A stretch of 64,000 nucleotides of DNA from positions 310,001-374,000 of the forward strand of contig NZ_CP079946.1 in the NCBI RefSeq assembly GCF_019968905.1, written 5' to 3'. Origin of the DNA: Corallococcus sp. EGB (lineage in GTDB: Bacteria > Myxococcota > Myxococcia > Myxococcales > Myxococcaceae). Made by a program: the position numbers and the translations under genes. This document shows positions 37,642 through 47,039 of the stretch, piece after piece. The notes beneath the pieces were generated by a model. It searched no databases. It was not told the origin of the DNA and saw only the letters and a program-made list of their open reading frames with translations. Positions within the stretch are counted from its first letter, which is position 1, and each line of letters opens with the position of its first letter.

Positions 37642-38655
37642 ATGTTCGTGCGTCCCCGCGTGTCCGCGCTCCTGCTCGCCTCCACCCTGGCCGCGTGTTC
37701 CGGCGGCAAGACGCGCGAGGACGCGCTGCTGTTCCGGCTGACGGATCCGGTGGGGGATGACCACGGCGACGGCGAGCTGGTGTATCCGCGCCGGACGGAC
37801 ATGGGGCCCGGTGACCTGGACGTGGTGGCGGTGGCGGCGTTCGCGGATGACCGGGCGACGCGGTTCGAGGTGACGTTCGCGCACCCCATCGCGAAGCCTT
37901 CGCGTGCGCAGGCGCTGGACCTGGAGGGGGCGACGGTCGCGGAGCGGGCCCGGCACGGCTTCTACACGTTCAACGTGGACCTGTACGTGGACCAGGACCG
38001 GGTGCCCGGCTCCGGGCGCACGGACACGCTGCCGGGGCGTGGGCTGAAGCTGGCGCCGGATTCCGGGTGGGAGAAGGCGGTGGTGCTGACGCCGCGCCCC
38101 TATGAGGCGCGCGAGGCGCTGCGCAAGCAGTGGCGCCAGGAGGCGCTGGATGCGTACGAGAAGAAGTCGGGGGGCATTGGCAGCAAGGTGGAAGCGGAGC
38201 TGAACGCGGCCACGGAGCAGGAGCTGGAGGCGCGGGTGTTCTTCCCCACCGTCATCCAGGTGAGCGGGCGCACGGTGATGTTCCTGGTGCCGGACCGCTT
38301 CCTGGGTGGGCGCGCGAGCGCGGACTGGGGCTACGGCGTGGCGGTGACGGGCGCGACCATCGACCGGCGCGTGGCGCTGGGCGGGATGTTCGGTGGGGAC
38401 TCGTCCGCGAACCCGCGGCTGATGGCGATGGGCATCATGCCGGGGGAGCCGGTCCATGACCGCTTCGGCGGTGGGCGGAAGGGAGACCCGTCCCAGTCGC
38501 CGGTGGTGGACCTGCTGGTGGCGCCGGGGGCGACGCAGGAGGAGGTGCTGGGGCCTGCGAAGCCGGCGTGGCGCGCGGTGGTGCCTTCGGGGAAGGTTGT
38601 GGCGCCGGTGGAGGTGGCTCCTCCTGACGCGGAAGCGGGGGGCCCGTGGATGTGA
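37642..38655 (+). CDS. Lipoprotein with glucodextranase C-terminal-like domain
   Basis: The 337-residue lipoprotein (LLASTLAACSGG) begins its mature part with LTDPVGDDHGDGELVYP and MGPGDLDVVAVAAF, the same pattern as the exported protein at 34197-35156, so the two are distant paralogues. Other shared features are FYTFNVDLYVDQDRVPGSG, WEKAVVLTPRP and DWGYGVAVTGAT. A charged helical insert (about 155-195) is new. The start at 37642 has GAGGTG 7 bases upstream. It is probably a membrane-bound glucan-binding partner of the barrel. Confidence 0.8.
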   Translation: MFVRPRVSALLLASTLAACSGGKTREDALLFRLTDPVGDDHGDGELVYPRRTDMGPGDLDVVAVAAFADDRATRFEVTFAHPIAKPSRAQALDLEGATVAERARHGFYTFNVDLYVDQDRVPGSGRTDTLPGRGLKLAPDSGWEKAVVLTPRPYEAREALRKQWRQEALDAYEKKSGGIGSKVEAELNAATEQELEARVFFPTVIQVSGRTVMFLVPDRFLGGRASADWGYGVAVTGATIDRRVALGGMFGGDSSANPRLMAMGIMPGEPVHDRFGGGRKGDPSQSPVVDLLVAPGATQEEVLGPAKPAWRAVVPSGKVVAPVEVAPPDAEAGGPWM

Positions 38656-38681
38656 CGGACGCGGGGACCGTGGGTCCGTCA
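38653..38681 (+). terminator. Hairpin overlapping the stop codon
   Basis: TGACGGAC (38653-38660) and GTCCGTCA (38674-38681) pair perfectly; the first arm contains the TGA stop of the lipoprotein gene. It separates the glucan genes from the toxin gene. Confidence 0.55.
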
Positions 38682-38777
38682 TCGCCCGCCCCGTGACGGT
38701 CGCCTCGCGCGCTGTGCGCGGGAGGTCCTGGTTGCGGTGAGTCCGCGCGGCCGAGGATGGGTGCCTTGGAGGCATCC

Positions 38778-40136
38778 ATGTCCTCAGGCCGGAGCTGGGC
38801 GGTGGTGATGCTGCTGTTGTTGCTGGGCACGGGGTGTTCAGCGACGCGTGGCGTCCGGCTGAAGACGGGGCGCGGGGCTCCGGTCGTCCATGTGCCTCGG
38901 ACGGATGTCGCGCCTGTGGAGCTGGAGGAGGGTGCGTTCACCGAGGCGGTGCGGACGCTGGCGGAGGATGCGCCGGTGGCTTCGCGCCCTCGTGATGAGG
39001 CGTACCGGTTGTTCGCGGGCTCGTTCTCCATGAAGGCTTATGCCCGGGTCCGTGGGCGTTTGGGACTGGTCTCCGTGGCGGGGCCTTCTCGGGCTTCGTT
39101 GTGGATGGAGGACGGCGAACGGGAGTTGGCGAGCGCTTATGGGCGGTGGTGCCAGCGCAAGCAGACTCCAGGGGACTGTCTTCAGTTGCTGGAGGGCCGT
39201 TCCGCGCTGGATGAGGACGGACGGCGTTCGCTGGCGTTCGCCATCGCGCTGGATTCGGTGTGGGAGGAGACCGCGGATGCGCTGGTGGGGATGACGGACC
39301 GGCGCGCGGTGCTCACCACCATCGTCGCGACGAGCACCGTGTACCTGGCGCTGTGGTTGCTGCCCGAGCCCGTGTCGAAGGGCATCGCGGCGACGATGAC
39401 GGTGGTGCTCGTCGCCTACCTGGGCATCGACACGGTGTGGAACCTCATCCAGGGATGGATCGAGTTGTCCGAGCAGGCCCGGGTGGCCCGGACGTTCGAC
39501 GCGCTTCGTGACGCGGGGGAGGAGTACGGCGAGGTGATGGGGAAGAACGCGGCGCGCGCGTTCGTGATGCTGGCGCTGGCGGCGGTGGGGAGCACGGCGG
39601 AGACGTTCGCGGCGAGGGTCGCGACGCTCCCGGGTTCAGGGCAGGCCTCGCTGGTGGCCGCGGAGGTGGGGGGCTTCCGGCTGGGCGCGGCGGCGCAGGT
39701 GGAGTCCGCGGCGGTGACCTCTGAAGGTGTCACCCTGGTGCTGGCGCCGAACGCGGTGGCCATGTCCGCGCGGGATGACAAGGGACCCGTCGCGAGTGGG
39801 GCGGATGCGGAAGGGCACGAGCACCACATCGCATCCAACAAGTGGTGGAGCGCCACGAATCGCGGAGGCCCGTGGTCACCTCGGTTCCAGAAGATCTTCG
39901 ACAAGGCGGGGATGTCGTTGGATGACCCGGCGAACAAGGTTCGCGTTCCGGGACACAAGGGGCCCCATCCGGAGGCGTACCATCGGAGGGTATTCACGAC
40001 TTTGAGGGATGCGACGGCAAAATGCAGAACCATGCAAGACTGTCGCGCATCGTTGACGAAAGCGCTGCGGAGCCTTGCAAGCGAGATTCAAGAGAAGGGT
40101 ACCGACTTGAATCGTTGGGTCACCGGCTTGGAGTGA
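38778..40136 (+). CDS. SitA-like lipoprotein toxin with C-terminal AHH nuclease domain
   Basis: The 452-residue protein has a lipoprotein signal (VVMLLLLLGTGC). A conserved-looking N-terminal domain (about 30-175) is followed by two hydrophobic helices (about 178-225) and a Gly/Ala-rich hinge. The C-terminus is an AHH-type HNH/endonuclease domain (about 343-415): EGHEHHIASNK, then FQKIFDKAGMSLDDPANKV, then HPEAYHRRVF. Myxobacterial SitA toxins are lipoproteins with variable C-terminal toxic domains passed between kin by outer-membrane exchange; this gene has that build, next to an immunity gene. The ATG at 38778 has GGAGG 7 bases upstream. I see no SitB gene. Base composition drops near the 3' end. 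Confidence 0.8.
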   Translation: MSSGRSWAVVMLLLLLGTGCSATRGVRLKTGRGAPVVHVPRTDVAPVELEEGAFTEAVRTLAEDAPVASRPRDEAYRLFAGSFSMKAYARVRGRLGLVSVAGPSRASLWMEDGERELASAYGRWCQRKQTPGDCLQLLEGRSALDEDGRRSLAFAIALDSVWEETADALVGMTDRRAVLTTIVATSTVYLALWLLPEPVSKGIAATMTVVLVAYLGIDTVWNLIQGWIELSEQARVARTFDALRDAGEEYGEVMGKNAARAFVMLALAAVGSTAETFAARVATLPGSGQASLVAAEVGGFRLGAAAQVESAAVTSEGVTLVLAPNAVAMSARDDKGPVASGADAEGHEHHIASNKWWSATNRGGPWSPRFQKIFDKAGMSLDDPANKVRVPGHKGPHPEAYHRRVFTTLRDATAKCRTMQDCRASLTKALRSLASEIQEKGTDLNRWVTGLE

Positions 40137-40152
40137 CATAGGAGCGCCGCCC

Positions 40153-41403
40153 GTGCCGACGAAGTACTTCGACCTTTATGAGCATGTCGCTGAAGGATTC
40201 TGGTGCTTGGGGCATCCGCTCGATGCTCAAAGGCGAGAGCTCGATGACCCCTGGCAATTCACCGAAGGTGTGCCTGTCCAGTTCAAGGGGCGGATCAAGC
40301 TCCCACTGGACTTGGAGGGGGAGTCTCGTGACTACGCGCACGCGGCGTTCGGAACGCCGGTCGTCAATGCGAAGCTGGCTGCCATCTTCCAGGAGCTGGC
40401 TTCAAATGAAGTGGAGTTGATTCCTGTCGAGGTCGACTCCCACGCTGGGCCGTACTTCATCCTCAATGCCCTCCGCACCTTCCCATGCATCGATACCGAG
40501 GCTTCCTCGGAGGTGGCCTATTGGAGAGAGGAGGACGGCATACCCGAGAAGGTGGGGAAGCTCTTCTCCATCTCCGGAATGCGAATTGACCCGTCGAAGG
40601 TGGGCGATGCGAAGGTGTTCCGTCCTTCTGAGTGGAAGGGCTCTCTCATCGTCTCCGAGGACATCAAGGACGCGATGGAGCGCGCGGGCATTACAGGCGC
40701 GAAGTTCGAAGCAGTCACGGGGCCTCCGACCTTCGACCCTGTTCGGCGTGCGGAGACGAAGAAGCGCGCCGAGTTGTGGCACCAGGCGCGCCATGCTCGT
40801 GCAGCCGTGTGGCAGGGGCTTGGCACCCTGTCTGACGATCTCTACATCCCTCCTGTCGTGGGTGGTCCTTGGCCCGGCGAGCGACAGAACTGGATAGCCA
40901 TCGGCCGTCCTGATGGCCACATGCTCATCGTGACCGACGGTCTGTCCGACCCGTTCAACGACATCCTGGACCGTCCCACGGCGGGCTTCGGACTGGAGCT
41001 CGCCATCGAGACTCCGGAGCCACTGGGGGAGGTGTGGAAGAGCTGGCCGGTGCACCTGCTCGAACGCGTGGCCTACGAGGTCGCTGAGTTCGAGAAGCTC
41101 CGTGTCTCCCTGTCCAACGGCACGCTGTCCATGGAGGTGGACGGCGTGGGCATGCCGGAAACCCTCATCACCCCCGAGGGCCGCGTGGCCGTGCTCATCG
41201 GCATGGAGACGGATGCACTGCCCTCGCGCTTCACGCTTCCCGGTGGCGAGGTCCGGCTCCTCACCGTGAAGGCGCTGATGCCCGCGGAGCTGAAATGGCT
41301 GCTCCGTCAGGGCAGGAGCGCGGCAGCGGAGCTCATCCGCCGCTTCCACGCCGCGGGAGAGAGCTACCTCTCCCGCTCGTGGCGTCAGCCCGTCGTGAGT
41401 TAG
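40153..41403 (+). CDS. Dual-domain immunity protein (Imm11-like + SUFU-like)
   Basis: The 416-residue cytoplasmic protein starts 16 bases after the toxin, at a GTG with AGGAGC upstream. Residues 1-195 resemble immunity protein Imm11 (DUF1629): FILNALRTFPCIDTEAS, FRPSEWKGSLIVSEDIKDAMERAGITGAKFEAV. Residues 215-390 resemble the SUFU immunity domain: NWIAIGRPDGHMLIVTDGLSDP, FGLELAIETPEP, WPVHLLERVAYEVAEFEKL and LLTVKALMPAELKWLL. It should neutralise the AHH toxin. Two immunity-type domains in one chain suggest a fusion that protects against two toxin types. Its stop codon overlaps the convergent amylase stop. Confidence 0.8.
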   Translation: MPTKYFDLYEHVAEGFWCLGHPLDAQRRELDDPWQFTEGVPVQFKGRIKLPLDLEGESRDYAHAAFGTPVVNAKLAAIFQELASNEVELIPVEVDSHAGPYFILNALRTFPCIDTEASSEVAYWREEDGIPEKVGKLFSISGMRIDPSKVGDAKVFRPSEWKGSLIVSEDIKDAMERAGITGAKFEAVTGPPTFDPVRRAETKKRAELWHQARHARAAVWQGLGTLSDDLYIPPVVGGPWPGERQNWIAIGRPDGHMLIVTDGLSDPFNDILDRPTAGFGLELAIETPEPLGEVWKSWPVHLLERVAYEVAEFEKLRVSLSNGTLSMEVDGVGMPETLITPEGRVAVLIGMETDALPSRFTLPGGEVRLLTVKALMPAELKWLLRQGRSAAAELIRRFHAAGESYLSRSWRQPVVS

Positions 41404-43064
41404 CGCAGCCGCCAGATGCCCGTGGAGCGCGCCGGGAGGCTCGTCTTCCACGCTCCCGTGCCTCCCGAGAGCGGCGCCACGCCGGAGTCCAGGAACAGCG
41501 GCTCCGCCGTCGTGGCCTCCACGTCGAACGGGCCCACCGACTCCTGCGCGGTGGAGAAGTTGTGGATCACCAGCACCTGCTCGTCGCCCAGCGTCCGCAC
41601 GAAGGCGAGCGTGCGCGACATGCCCGTCGTCGCCGTGAACAGCCTCAGGCCCCCGTTGCGCAGCGCCTCTGAACCCTGGCGCGCGTGGATGAGGTTCCGG
41701 TAGCGCGACAGCAGCGACCCCGGGTTGCTCCGCTGCGACTCCACGTTCGCCGTCTCCCTTCCGCCGGAGAACGCGTACCAGGGCGAGCCCGTCGTGAAGC
41801 CTCCACCCGCCGCGGCGCTCCACGGCATGGGCGTGCGCTTGGACTCGTCGTTGTTGGCGTTGCCGTTCCCCAGGCCCACCTCCTCGCCGTAGTAGAGGAA
41901 CGGCGCGCCCGGCAGCGTCAGCAGCACCGCCGCCGCCAGCCCCAGCTTCGCTCCGTCGTTGGAGAACTGCGTCGCCAGCCGCACCATGTCGTGGTTGGTG
42001 AGGAACGGCGCGTCCGCCACCCCGGCCGGATAGTTGTTCTTCATCTCCAACAGCTTCGACGCCACGCCGCCGCTGTTGCCCGCGTTGATGCCTTCAATCA
42101 CCCGCGCGGACATGGGGAAGTTGAAGTTGAGCGGAAGCTCGTCCCCACCCGGCACCGTCGCCGTGGAGCCGTAGTACTTCGCCACCGACGGCGTCTCGCT
42201 CCAGGCCTCGCCCACCAGCACCGCGTCCGGCTTCACCGAACGCACGTGCGCGGCGAACTCCTTCCAGAACGCATGCGTCTCCGGCGTGTCCGCCTGCCCC
42301 GCGCCGCCACCCGTCTCGATGAGGTAGCGCGCGGCATCCAGCCGGAAGCCGTCCACGCCGCGCTGGAGCCACAGCGTCGCCAGCCGCTTCACCTCGTCGC
42401 GCACCGCGAGCGTCTGGAGGTTCAAGTCCGGCATGCCGCCCCAGAAGACGCCGTAGTACCAGCCGGTGTCCTGCTGGTGCCACGTGTTGGTCTGCGAGTA
42501 GATGTCCCACGGCTGCGCCCACGCGGGGTTGTTCGCGCGCCACTGATACCAATCCCGCTTCGCCGACTGCGGCGAGGACTTCGAGTCCACGAACCACGGA
42601 TGTTCCGTGCTGGTGTGGTTGATGACGAAGTCCAGGATGACGCGCATGCCACGGCGGTGCGCCTCGTCACACAGCCGTTGCAGGTCCTCCAGTGAACCGT
42701 AGGCCGTCTGGATGCGCTCGTAATCCGATACGTCGTAGCCGTGGTAGCTGGGCGACGCGAAGACCGGCATCAGCCACAGCGCGTCCACGCCCAGGTCATC
42801 CGTCGTCGCCGGGTTGCCGTCGTTCAGGTAGTCCAGCCGTGAGATGAGGCCCTGCAGGTCTCCCACGCCGTCGCCGTTGGAGTCCTGGAAGCTGCGGACG
42901 AACACCTCGTAGAACACCGCGCCCCGGTACCACGCGTCCCCCGCGGGCGCGGCGAGCGTGATGTTTCCAGGCGCGGACGGTGTCGGAGCCGGAGAGGGTG
43001 AAGAGCCGGCGCAGGCCGACAGCAGGGCCGCGCTGCAGAGGGAGAGTCCGCGGAGGGGGCGCAT
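41400..43064 (-). CDS. Lipoprotein alpha-amylase (GH13), second copy
   Basis: The 554-residue lipoprotein ([12 protein letters not shown]) has a short Pro/Ser linker and a complete GH13 domain: the N-terminal strand [31 protein letters not shown], nucleophile in [11 protein letters not shown], acid in VGEAWSE and [24 protein letters not shown] is a calcium-site motif of many amylases and glucosidases. It differs in family branch from the amylase at 27148. The ATG at 43064 has GAGGAAGAGG upstream. It faces the toxin-immunity pair. Confidence 0.93.
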   Translation of the reverse strand: MRPLRGLSLCSAALLSACAGSSPSPAPTPSAPGNITLAAPAGDAWYRGAVFYEVFVRSFQDSNGDGVGDLQGLISRLDYLNDGNPATTDDLGVDALWLMPVFASPSYHGYDVSDYERIQTAYGSLEDLQRLCDEAHRRGMRVILDFVINHTSTEHPWFVDSKSSPQSAKRDWYQWRANNPAWAQPWDIYSQTNTWHQQDTGWYYGVFWGGMPDLNLQTLAVRDEVKRLATLWLQRGVDGFRLDAARYLIETGGGAGQADTPETHAFWKEFAAHVRSVKPDAVLVGEAWSETPSVAKYYGSTATVPGGDELPLNFNFPMSARVIEGINAGNSGGVASKLLEMKNNYPAGVADAPFLTNHDMVRLATQFSNDGAKLGLAAAVLLTLPGAPFLYYGEEVGLGNGNANNDESKRTPMPWSAAAGGGFTTGSPWYAFSGGRETANVESQRSNPGSLLSRYRNLIHARQGSEALRNGGLRLFTATTGMSRTLAFVRTLGDEQVLVIHNFSTAQESVGPFDVEATTAEPLFLDSGVAPLSGGTGAWKTSLPARSTGIWRLR

Positions 43065-43154
43065 GGCCTCTTCCTCTAACAGCGAACGATCCACGCGGGC
43101 CAGCGAGCGGCCCGGATGATGCGCGGCCACCCGGGCAGTAGGCTGGTGACCACC

Positions 43155-44498
43155 ATGTCTCATCCCGCGCGCCGCCTTCATTCCCTGCATATCCGGCAGG
43201 GGCACCCGGACTTCCTCGACCTCCCGTGGGAGCTGCCGCTGGAAGCGTGGCCGGAGCGTTCGCCGCGCGTGGTGGAGGTGCCGCGCGGCCTGTCCCGGCA
43301 CGTGGTGGTGTTCGTCAGCTACGGCGCCACCATCTACGCCTTCAAGGAGACCCCCGCGCGCGTGGCGCAGCGCGAGTACGACCTCTTGCGCGGCCTGGAG
43401 GAGCGCCGGCTGCCGTCGGTGGTGCCCGTGGGGCTGGCGGTGCAGACAGAAGAGGGGCTGGAGGCCGCGCCCGGGGACAGGCCCGGGCTGTTGATCACCC
43501 AATACCTGGCCTCGTCGCTGCCGTACCGCGCGCTGTTCATGCACCAGGGCCTGGAGCGCTACCGCTCAAGGCTGTTGGACGCGATGGCGGGCCTGCTCGT
43601 GCGGCTGCACCTGGGCGGCTTCTTCTGGGGAGACTGCTCGCTGTCCAACGTGCTCTTCCGACGCGACGCGGGCGAACTGCAGGCGTACGCGGTGGACGCG
43701 GAGACGTCCGAGCTGCACGAGCAGCTCTCCGCGGGCCAGCGGGAGATGGACCTTCAAATCATGGAGGAGAACATCGCCGGGGGCCTGGCGGATCTGTCCG
43801 CTCGCGTGGAGCTGGCGGAGGAATTGCCCCAGGAGCTGGAGGCGTGGCAGGAGACGGCCGCGAGCATCCGCCAGCGCTACGAACGGCTGTGGGCGGAGAT
43901 CAACCGCGAGCTCATCCTCCAGCCGCATGAGAGCTACCGCATCCACGAGCGGATCCGCACGCTCAACGACCTGGGCTTCTCCGTGGGCGAGGTGGAGCTC
44001 GTGGCGAGCGGGCAGGGCAGCCAGTTGCGCATGCGCACCATCGTCACGGACCGCGAGTACCACCGGCACCAGCTGCACTCGCTCACCGGCATCGTCGCGG
44101 AGGAGCGCCAGGCGAGCCTGCTGCTCAACGAGCTGCGGGAGATGAAGGCCACGCTCACGCGCAAGCTGGACCGCAGCGTGCCCCTGAGCGTGGCCGCGTT
44201 CCGCTGGCTGGACGAGCGCTACCACCCCACGCTGTCACGCCTGCAGAAGGACCTGGGCCGCGTGGCCGACACCGCGGAGCTCTACTGCCAGGTGCTGGAG
44301 CACAAGTGGTTCCTGTCCGAGCGCGCGAAGCGCGACGTGGGCCTGGACGCGGCCCTCCAGGACTACGTCGCGCTCACCCGCAAGCAGCCTGGCATCGTGC
44401 CGCTGTTGGAGGACGCGGCGCGGGCCGCGGGTTCCAGTTCGCAGGAGGTGGAGGAGGAGCCTCCTCGCACGCCTCCCGCGACGCGCTCGGCCGGGTAG
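43155..44498 (+). CDS. DUF4032 protein with kinase-like N-terminal region
   Basis: The 447-residue protein has a lipopolysaccharide-kinase-like core: [16 protein letters not shown], then [15 protein letters not shown], which resembles the catalytic loop HGDxxxxNIL, and YAVDAETSE, like the metal-binding DFD. The second half is the DUF4032 region ending [29 protein letters not shown]. The family is widespread in actinobacteria and myxobacteria with unknown function. It converges on the metallophosphoesterase gene with a 2-base gap. Confidence 0.8.
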   Translation: MSHPARRLHSLHIRQGHPDFLDLPWELPLEAWPERSPRVVEVPRGLSRHVVVFVSYGATIYAFKETPARVAQREYDLLRGLEERRLPSVVPVGLAVQTEEGLEAAPGDRPGLLITQYLASSLPYRALFMHQGLERYRSRLLDAMAGLLVRLHLGGFFWGDCSLSNVLFRRDAGELQAYAVDAETSELHEQLSAGQREMDLQIMEENIAGGLADLSARVELAEELPQELEAWQETAASIRQRYERLWAEINRELILQPHESYRIHERIRTLNDLGFSVGEVELVASGQGSQLRMRTIVTDREYHRHQLHSLTGIVAEERQASLLLNELREMKATLTRKLDRSVPLSVAAFRWLDERYHPTLSRLQKDLGRVADTAELYCQVLEHKWFLSERAKRDVGLDAALQDYVALTRKQPGIVPLLEDAARAAGSSSQEVEEEPPRTPPATRSAG

Positions 44499-44500
44499 CG

Positions 44501-46333
44501 TCAGCGGGAGACGCGGATGGGCGGTTCGATGAGGAACGGCTCGGTGGCCTTCGGGTCGTCCGGGTCGAACGCGGGCGACGCCGGCCCCGCGCCGGTGGGC
44601 TTCCACTTGCGCGGTACGCGCTCGATGCCCACGGGGTAGATGGTCAGCGCTCCGTCCTTCCCGATGCGCATGCGCAGGAAGTTCTTCCAGTCCGGCAGCG
44701 CGAGCGAACCGAAGGCCTCGTTGGAGTGCGCACCGAAGAAGTTCACGCTCAGCCAGAGGTACACGCCCAGGATGAACGGGCCCACGAGGAAGCCGCCCAC
44801 GAAGGTGAGCGCGGAGGAGAAGAAGAACTTGCCCGCGAGGTGCAGCCAGCCGTCCGCGCAGTTCGCCCCATCCGGGGACAGCACCGGACACACGCCCAGC
44901 TTGCTCACCGTGAAGTACGTGGCGCCCCAGGCGATGAAGAACGCCGCCACGATGTGCGCCGCGCCGTGCAGGCCGCCCAGGAGCGCGCGCCACCGGCCGA
45001 GCGCCGCGTCCGCCAGCCCGGCCAGCCCGCCCACCGTCACCATCCCGAGGATGAGCGTCCAGGGCCGGTTGACCATGCTGTTGGCCACCGCCGTCACCAC
45101 CTCCGGCAGGCGGGAGAGGCCCAGCGAGCCCACCTCCGCGTAGGCCGCGAGCGCGAGCAGCAGGTACCACATGCCGGTGATGAGGCCGAACAGCGGGCTG
45201 TAGCGGATGAGGAGCAGGTTCTTGCGCGCGAGCCTTCGCGACGTGGGCTCGTCCGGGAAGCTCTTGCGCAGCGTGGAGCCGTCGCGCAGCACGGGGGCCG
45301 CGGGCGCGTGCGTGGGGTGCATGAAGGCGCCGCCGCCTCCCGCGGTGATGCGGTGCTGGCCGGTGTCGTCCTCGTGCCGGCGGTAGTGGTGCAGGTCGCC
45401 CGCGAGGAACACGGCGATGCGCCTCCCCAGCACCTTCTCCTCCAGGTACTCCAGGTTGTTCTCCAGGTAGCTGCCCTTGGCTCTCCGCGCGGCCGCGGCC
45501 AGCACCCACGCGGGCTCCGCGTTGCAGAGGATGACGCGGTCGTCGGGGCCCATCTGCTCCGCGACGTGGCGGAAGTACTCCACCTGGGGCACGTCGATGT
45601 CGCTGTTGAGCTGCACGTCCGTGCCGATGAGCCACCAGTTCCTCGGCAGCTTCAGCGCGAAGTAGCTGCGGCTCTGCCGCGTGCGGCGCCCCGCCACCCA
45701 GCGCTGCGCGCAGAACAGCCGCATGAAGGCGGCCAGGCCGTCGTACCAGTCGTGGTTGCCCGGGATGACGAACAGGTCCGGGTGGGGCGCCTGCGAGCGG
45801 CGCATGGCGGCCTCATAGGGCTGCACCGTGCGCTCCTCGTACGTCTCGCGGCTGGCGCCGGGGTAGACCTCGTCCCCGCCGAACACCAGCACGCGGCCTC
45901 GCGGCGTGACGTGGGACGTCTTGCCGTCCTCCTCCGCGAGCTTGAGCTCTGGCAGCGCCAGGAGGCGCGCCACCGCGTAGGTGGAGTCCCAGCCGTCGCC
46001 GATGTCGGAGACGTAGTCGAGCCAGAAGTCGCCGTCCGCGCCCGACTCCTCCGAATAGTCGAAGTAGGGCTGCTGTGGCCGCACCACCGCCTCGATGAGC
46101 CGGTGGTCCGCGCGCGCGCCGAACACCGTGGCCACCACCGCGTCCAGGCCCGTGCGCAGCACCTGCGTGGGGTGCAGCCAGCGCACCATGTCCGCGTGCT
46201 TCCGCGGCTTGGTGGCGGTGGCGCTGCCCCGCTCGCGCACCTCGTGCGGCGCGGGCCTGGGGGCCGGTTCCTCCCAGGGCGCGGGCGGGTCGTAGCGGCG
46301 CTCCCCGTCGGGCTGCGTGGGCTCACCGGCCAT
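44501..46333 (-). CDS. Metallophosphoesterase with C-terminal membrane segments
   Basis: The 610-residue protein has an N-terminal metallophosphoesterase domain: DIGDGWDSTYA, FGGDEVYPGAS, IPGNHDWYDGL and AGDLHHYRRH give the metal ligands. From about residue 370 there are about five hydrophobic helices (SPLFGLITGMWYLLLALAAY, ILGMVTVGGLAGLADAAL, IVAAFFIAWGATYF, FFFSSALTFVGGFLVGPFILGVYLWL). The substrate is unknown. The first helix group is preceded by a basic region, so the catalytic domain is probably cytoplasmic. Confidence 0.85.
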   Translation of the reverse strand: MAGEPTQPDGERRYDPPAPWEEPAPRPAPHEVRERGSATATKPRKHADMVRWLHPTQVLRTGLDAVVATVFGARADHRLIEAVVRPQQPYFDYSEESGADGDFWLDYVSDIGDGWDSTYAVARLLALPELKLAEEDGKTSHVTPRGRVLVFGGDEVYPGASRETYEERTVQPYEAAMRRSQAPHPDLFVIPGNHDWYDGLAAFMRLFCAQRWVAGRRTRQSRSYFALKLPRNWWLIGTDVQLNSDIDVPQVEYFRHVAEQMGPDDRVILCNAEPAWVLAAAARRAKGSYLENNLEYLEEKVLGRRIAVFLAGDLHHYRRHEDDTGQHRITAGGGGAFMHPTHAPAAPVLRDGSTLRKSFPDEPTSRRLARKNLLLIRYSPLFGLITGMWYLLLALAAYAEVGSLGLSRLPEVVTAVANSMVNRPWTLILGMVTVGGLAGLADAALGRWRALLGGLHGAAHIVAAFFIAWGATYFTVSKLGVCPVLSPDGANCADGWLHLAGKFFFSSALTFVGGFLVGPFILGVYLWLSVNFFGAHSNEAFGSLALPDWKNFLRMRIGKDGALTIYPVGIERVPRKWKPTGAGPASPAFDPDDPKATEPFLIEPPIRVSR

Positions 46334-46496
46334 CGCGAGGACCCGGGACGAAGGGGTGGGACGGAGCGGCGGGCGGCGCCAGCGTGGACCGGAGAGCCAT
46401 GGACCCCTGGCTTAGCATGGCTGCACGGGACTCCTGGAGGGCAGGCAGGCGTGGTTTCCGTTCCCTGGCGGGATGGTCCCTGCGACCCTGGGGGGC

Positions 46497-46952
46497 ATGT
46501 CGAACGCTGCCCTGAGAGACTTCCCCGTCGTCGTGCCCTTCCCCGTGCACTGGAGCGAGATGGACGCGTACGGGCACGTCAACAACGCCCGCACGTTCAC
46601 CTGGTTCGAGTCCGCGCGCATCGCGTACATGGCCCGCATCGGACTGGTGGGGCCCTCCGCCGCGGGCGCGGACACCACGACGACGGACGGGGTGGGGCCC
46701 ATCCTGGCGAACACGCACGCGGACTACCTCAAGCCCGTGGTGTTCCCGGTGAACCTGGTGGCGGGCGCGCGCGTCACGCGCGTGGGCCATTCCTCCATCA
46801 CCTTCGAGCACGTGGTGGCGGGCGCGGACGACGGGGTGCTCTACACGCGCGGCGGCTCCATCATCGTGACGCTGCGCTACGCCACGCACGAGAAGGTGCC
46901 GGTGCCCCCGGCGGTGCGGGCCGCCATCGAAAAGTTGGAGGGGCGCGGCTAG
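46497..46952 (+). CDS. Hotdog-fold acyl-CoA thioesterase (YbgC/4HBT type)
   Basis: The 151-residue enzyme has the 4HBT signature VHWSEMDAYGHVNNARTFTWFESARIAYM with the catalytic Asp of SEMDAYGHVNN. It hydrolyses acyl-CoA esters; the chain length is unknown. ATG 46497 is chosen because the family starts shortly before VVVPFPVHWSEMD; ATG 46473 would add 8 residues. Confidence 0.88.
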   Translation: MSNAALRDFPVVVPFPVHWSEMDAYGHVNNARTFTWFESARIAYMARIGLVGPSAAGADTTTTDGVGPILANTHADYLKPVVFPVNLVAGARVTRVGHSSITFEHVVAGADDGVLYTRGGSIIVTLRYATHEKVPVPPAVRAAIEKLEGRG

Positions 46953-47039
46953 AGTGGGGGCGGGTGTGGCCGTTGGGGGTGGCACGGGGTCACCTGATCC
47001 CAGGGCCCACGCGGTACGTAGGTTGGAGCGGAGCCACCC

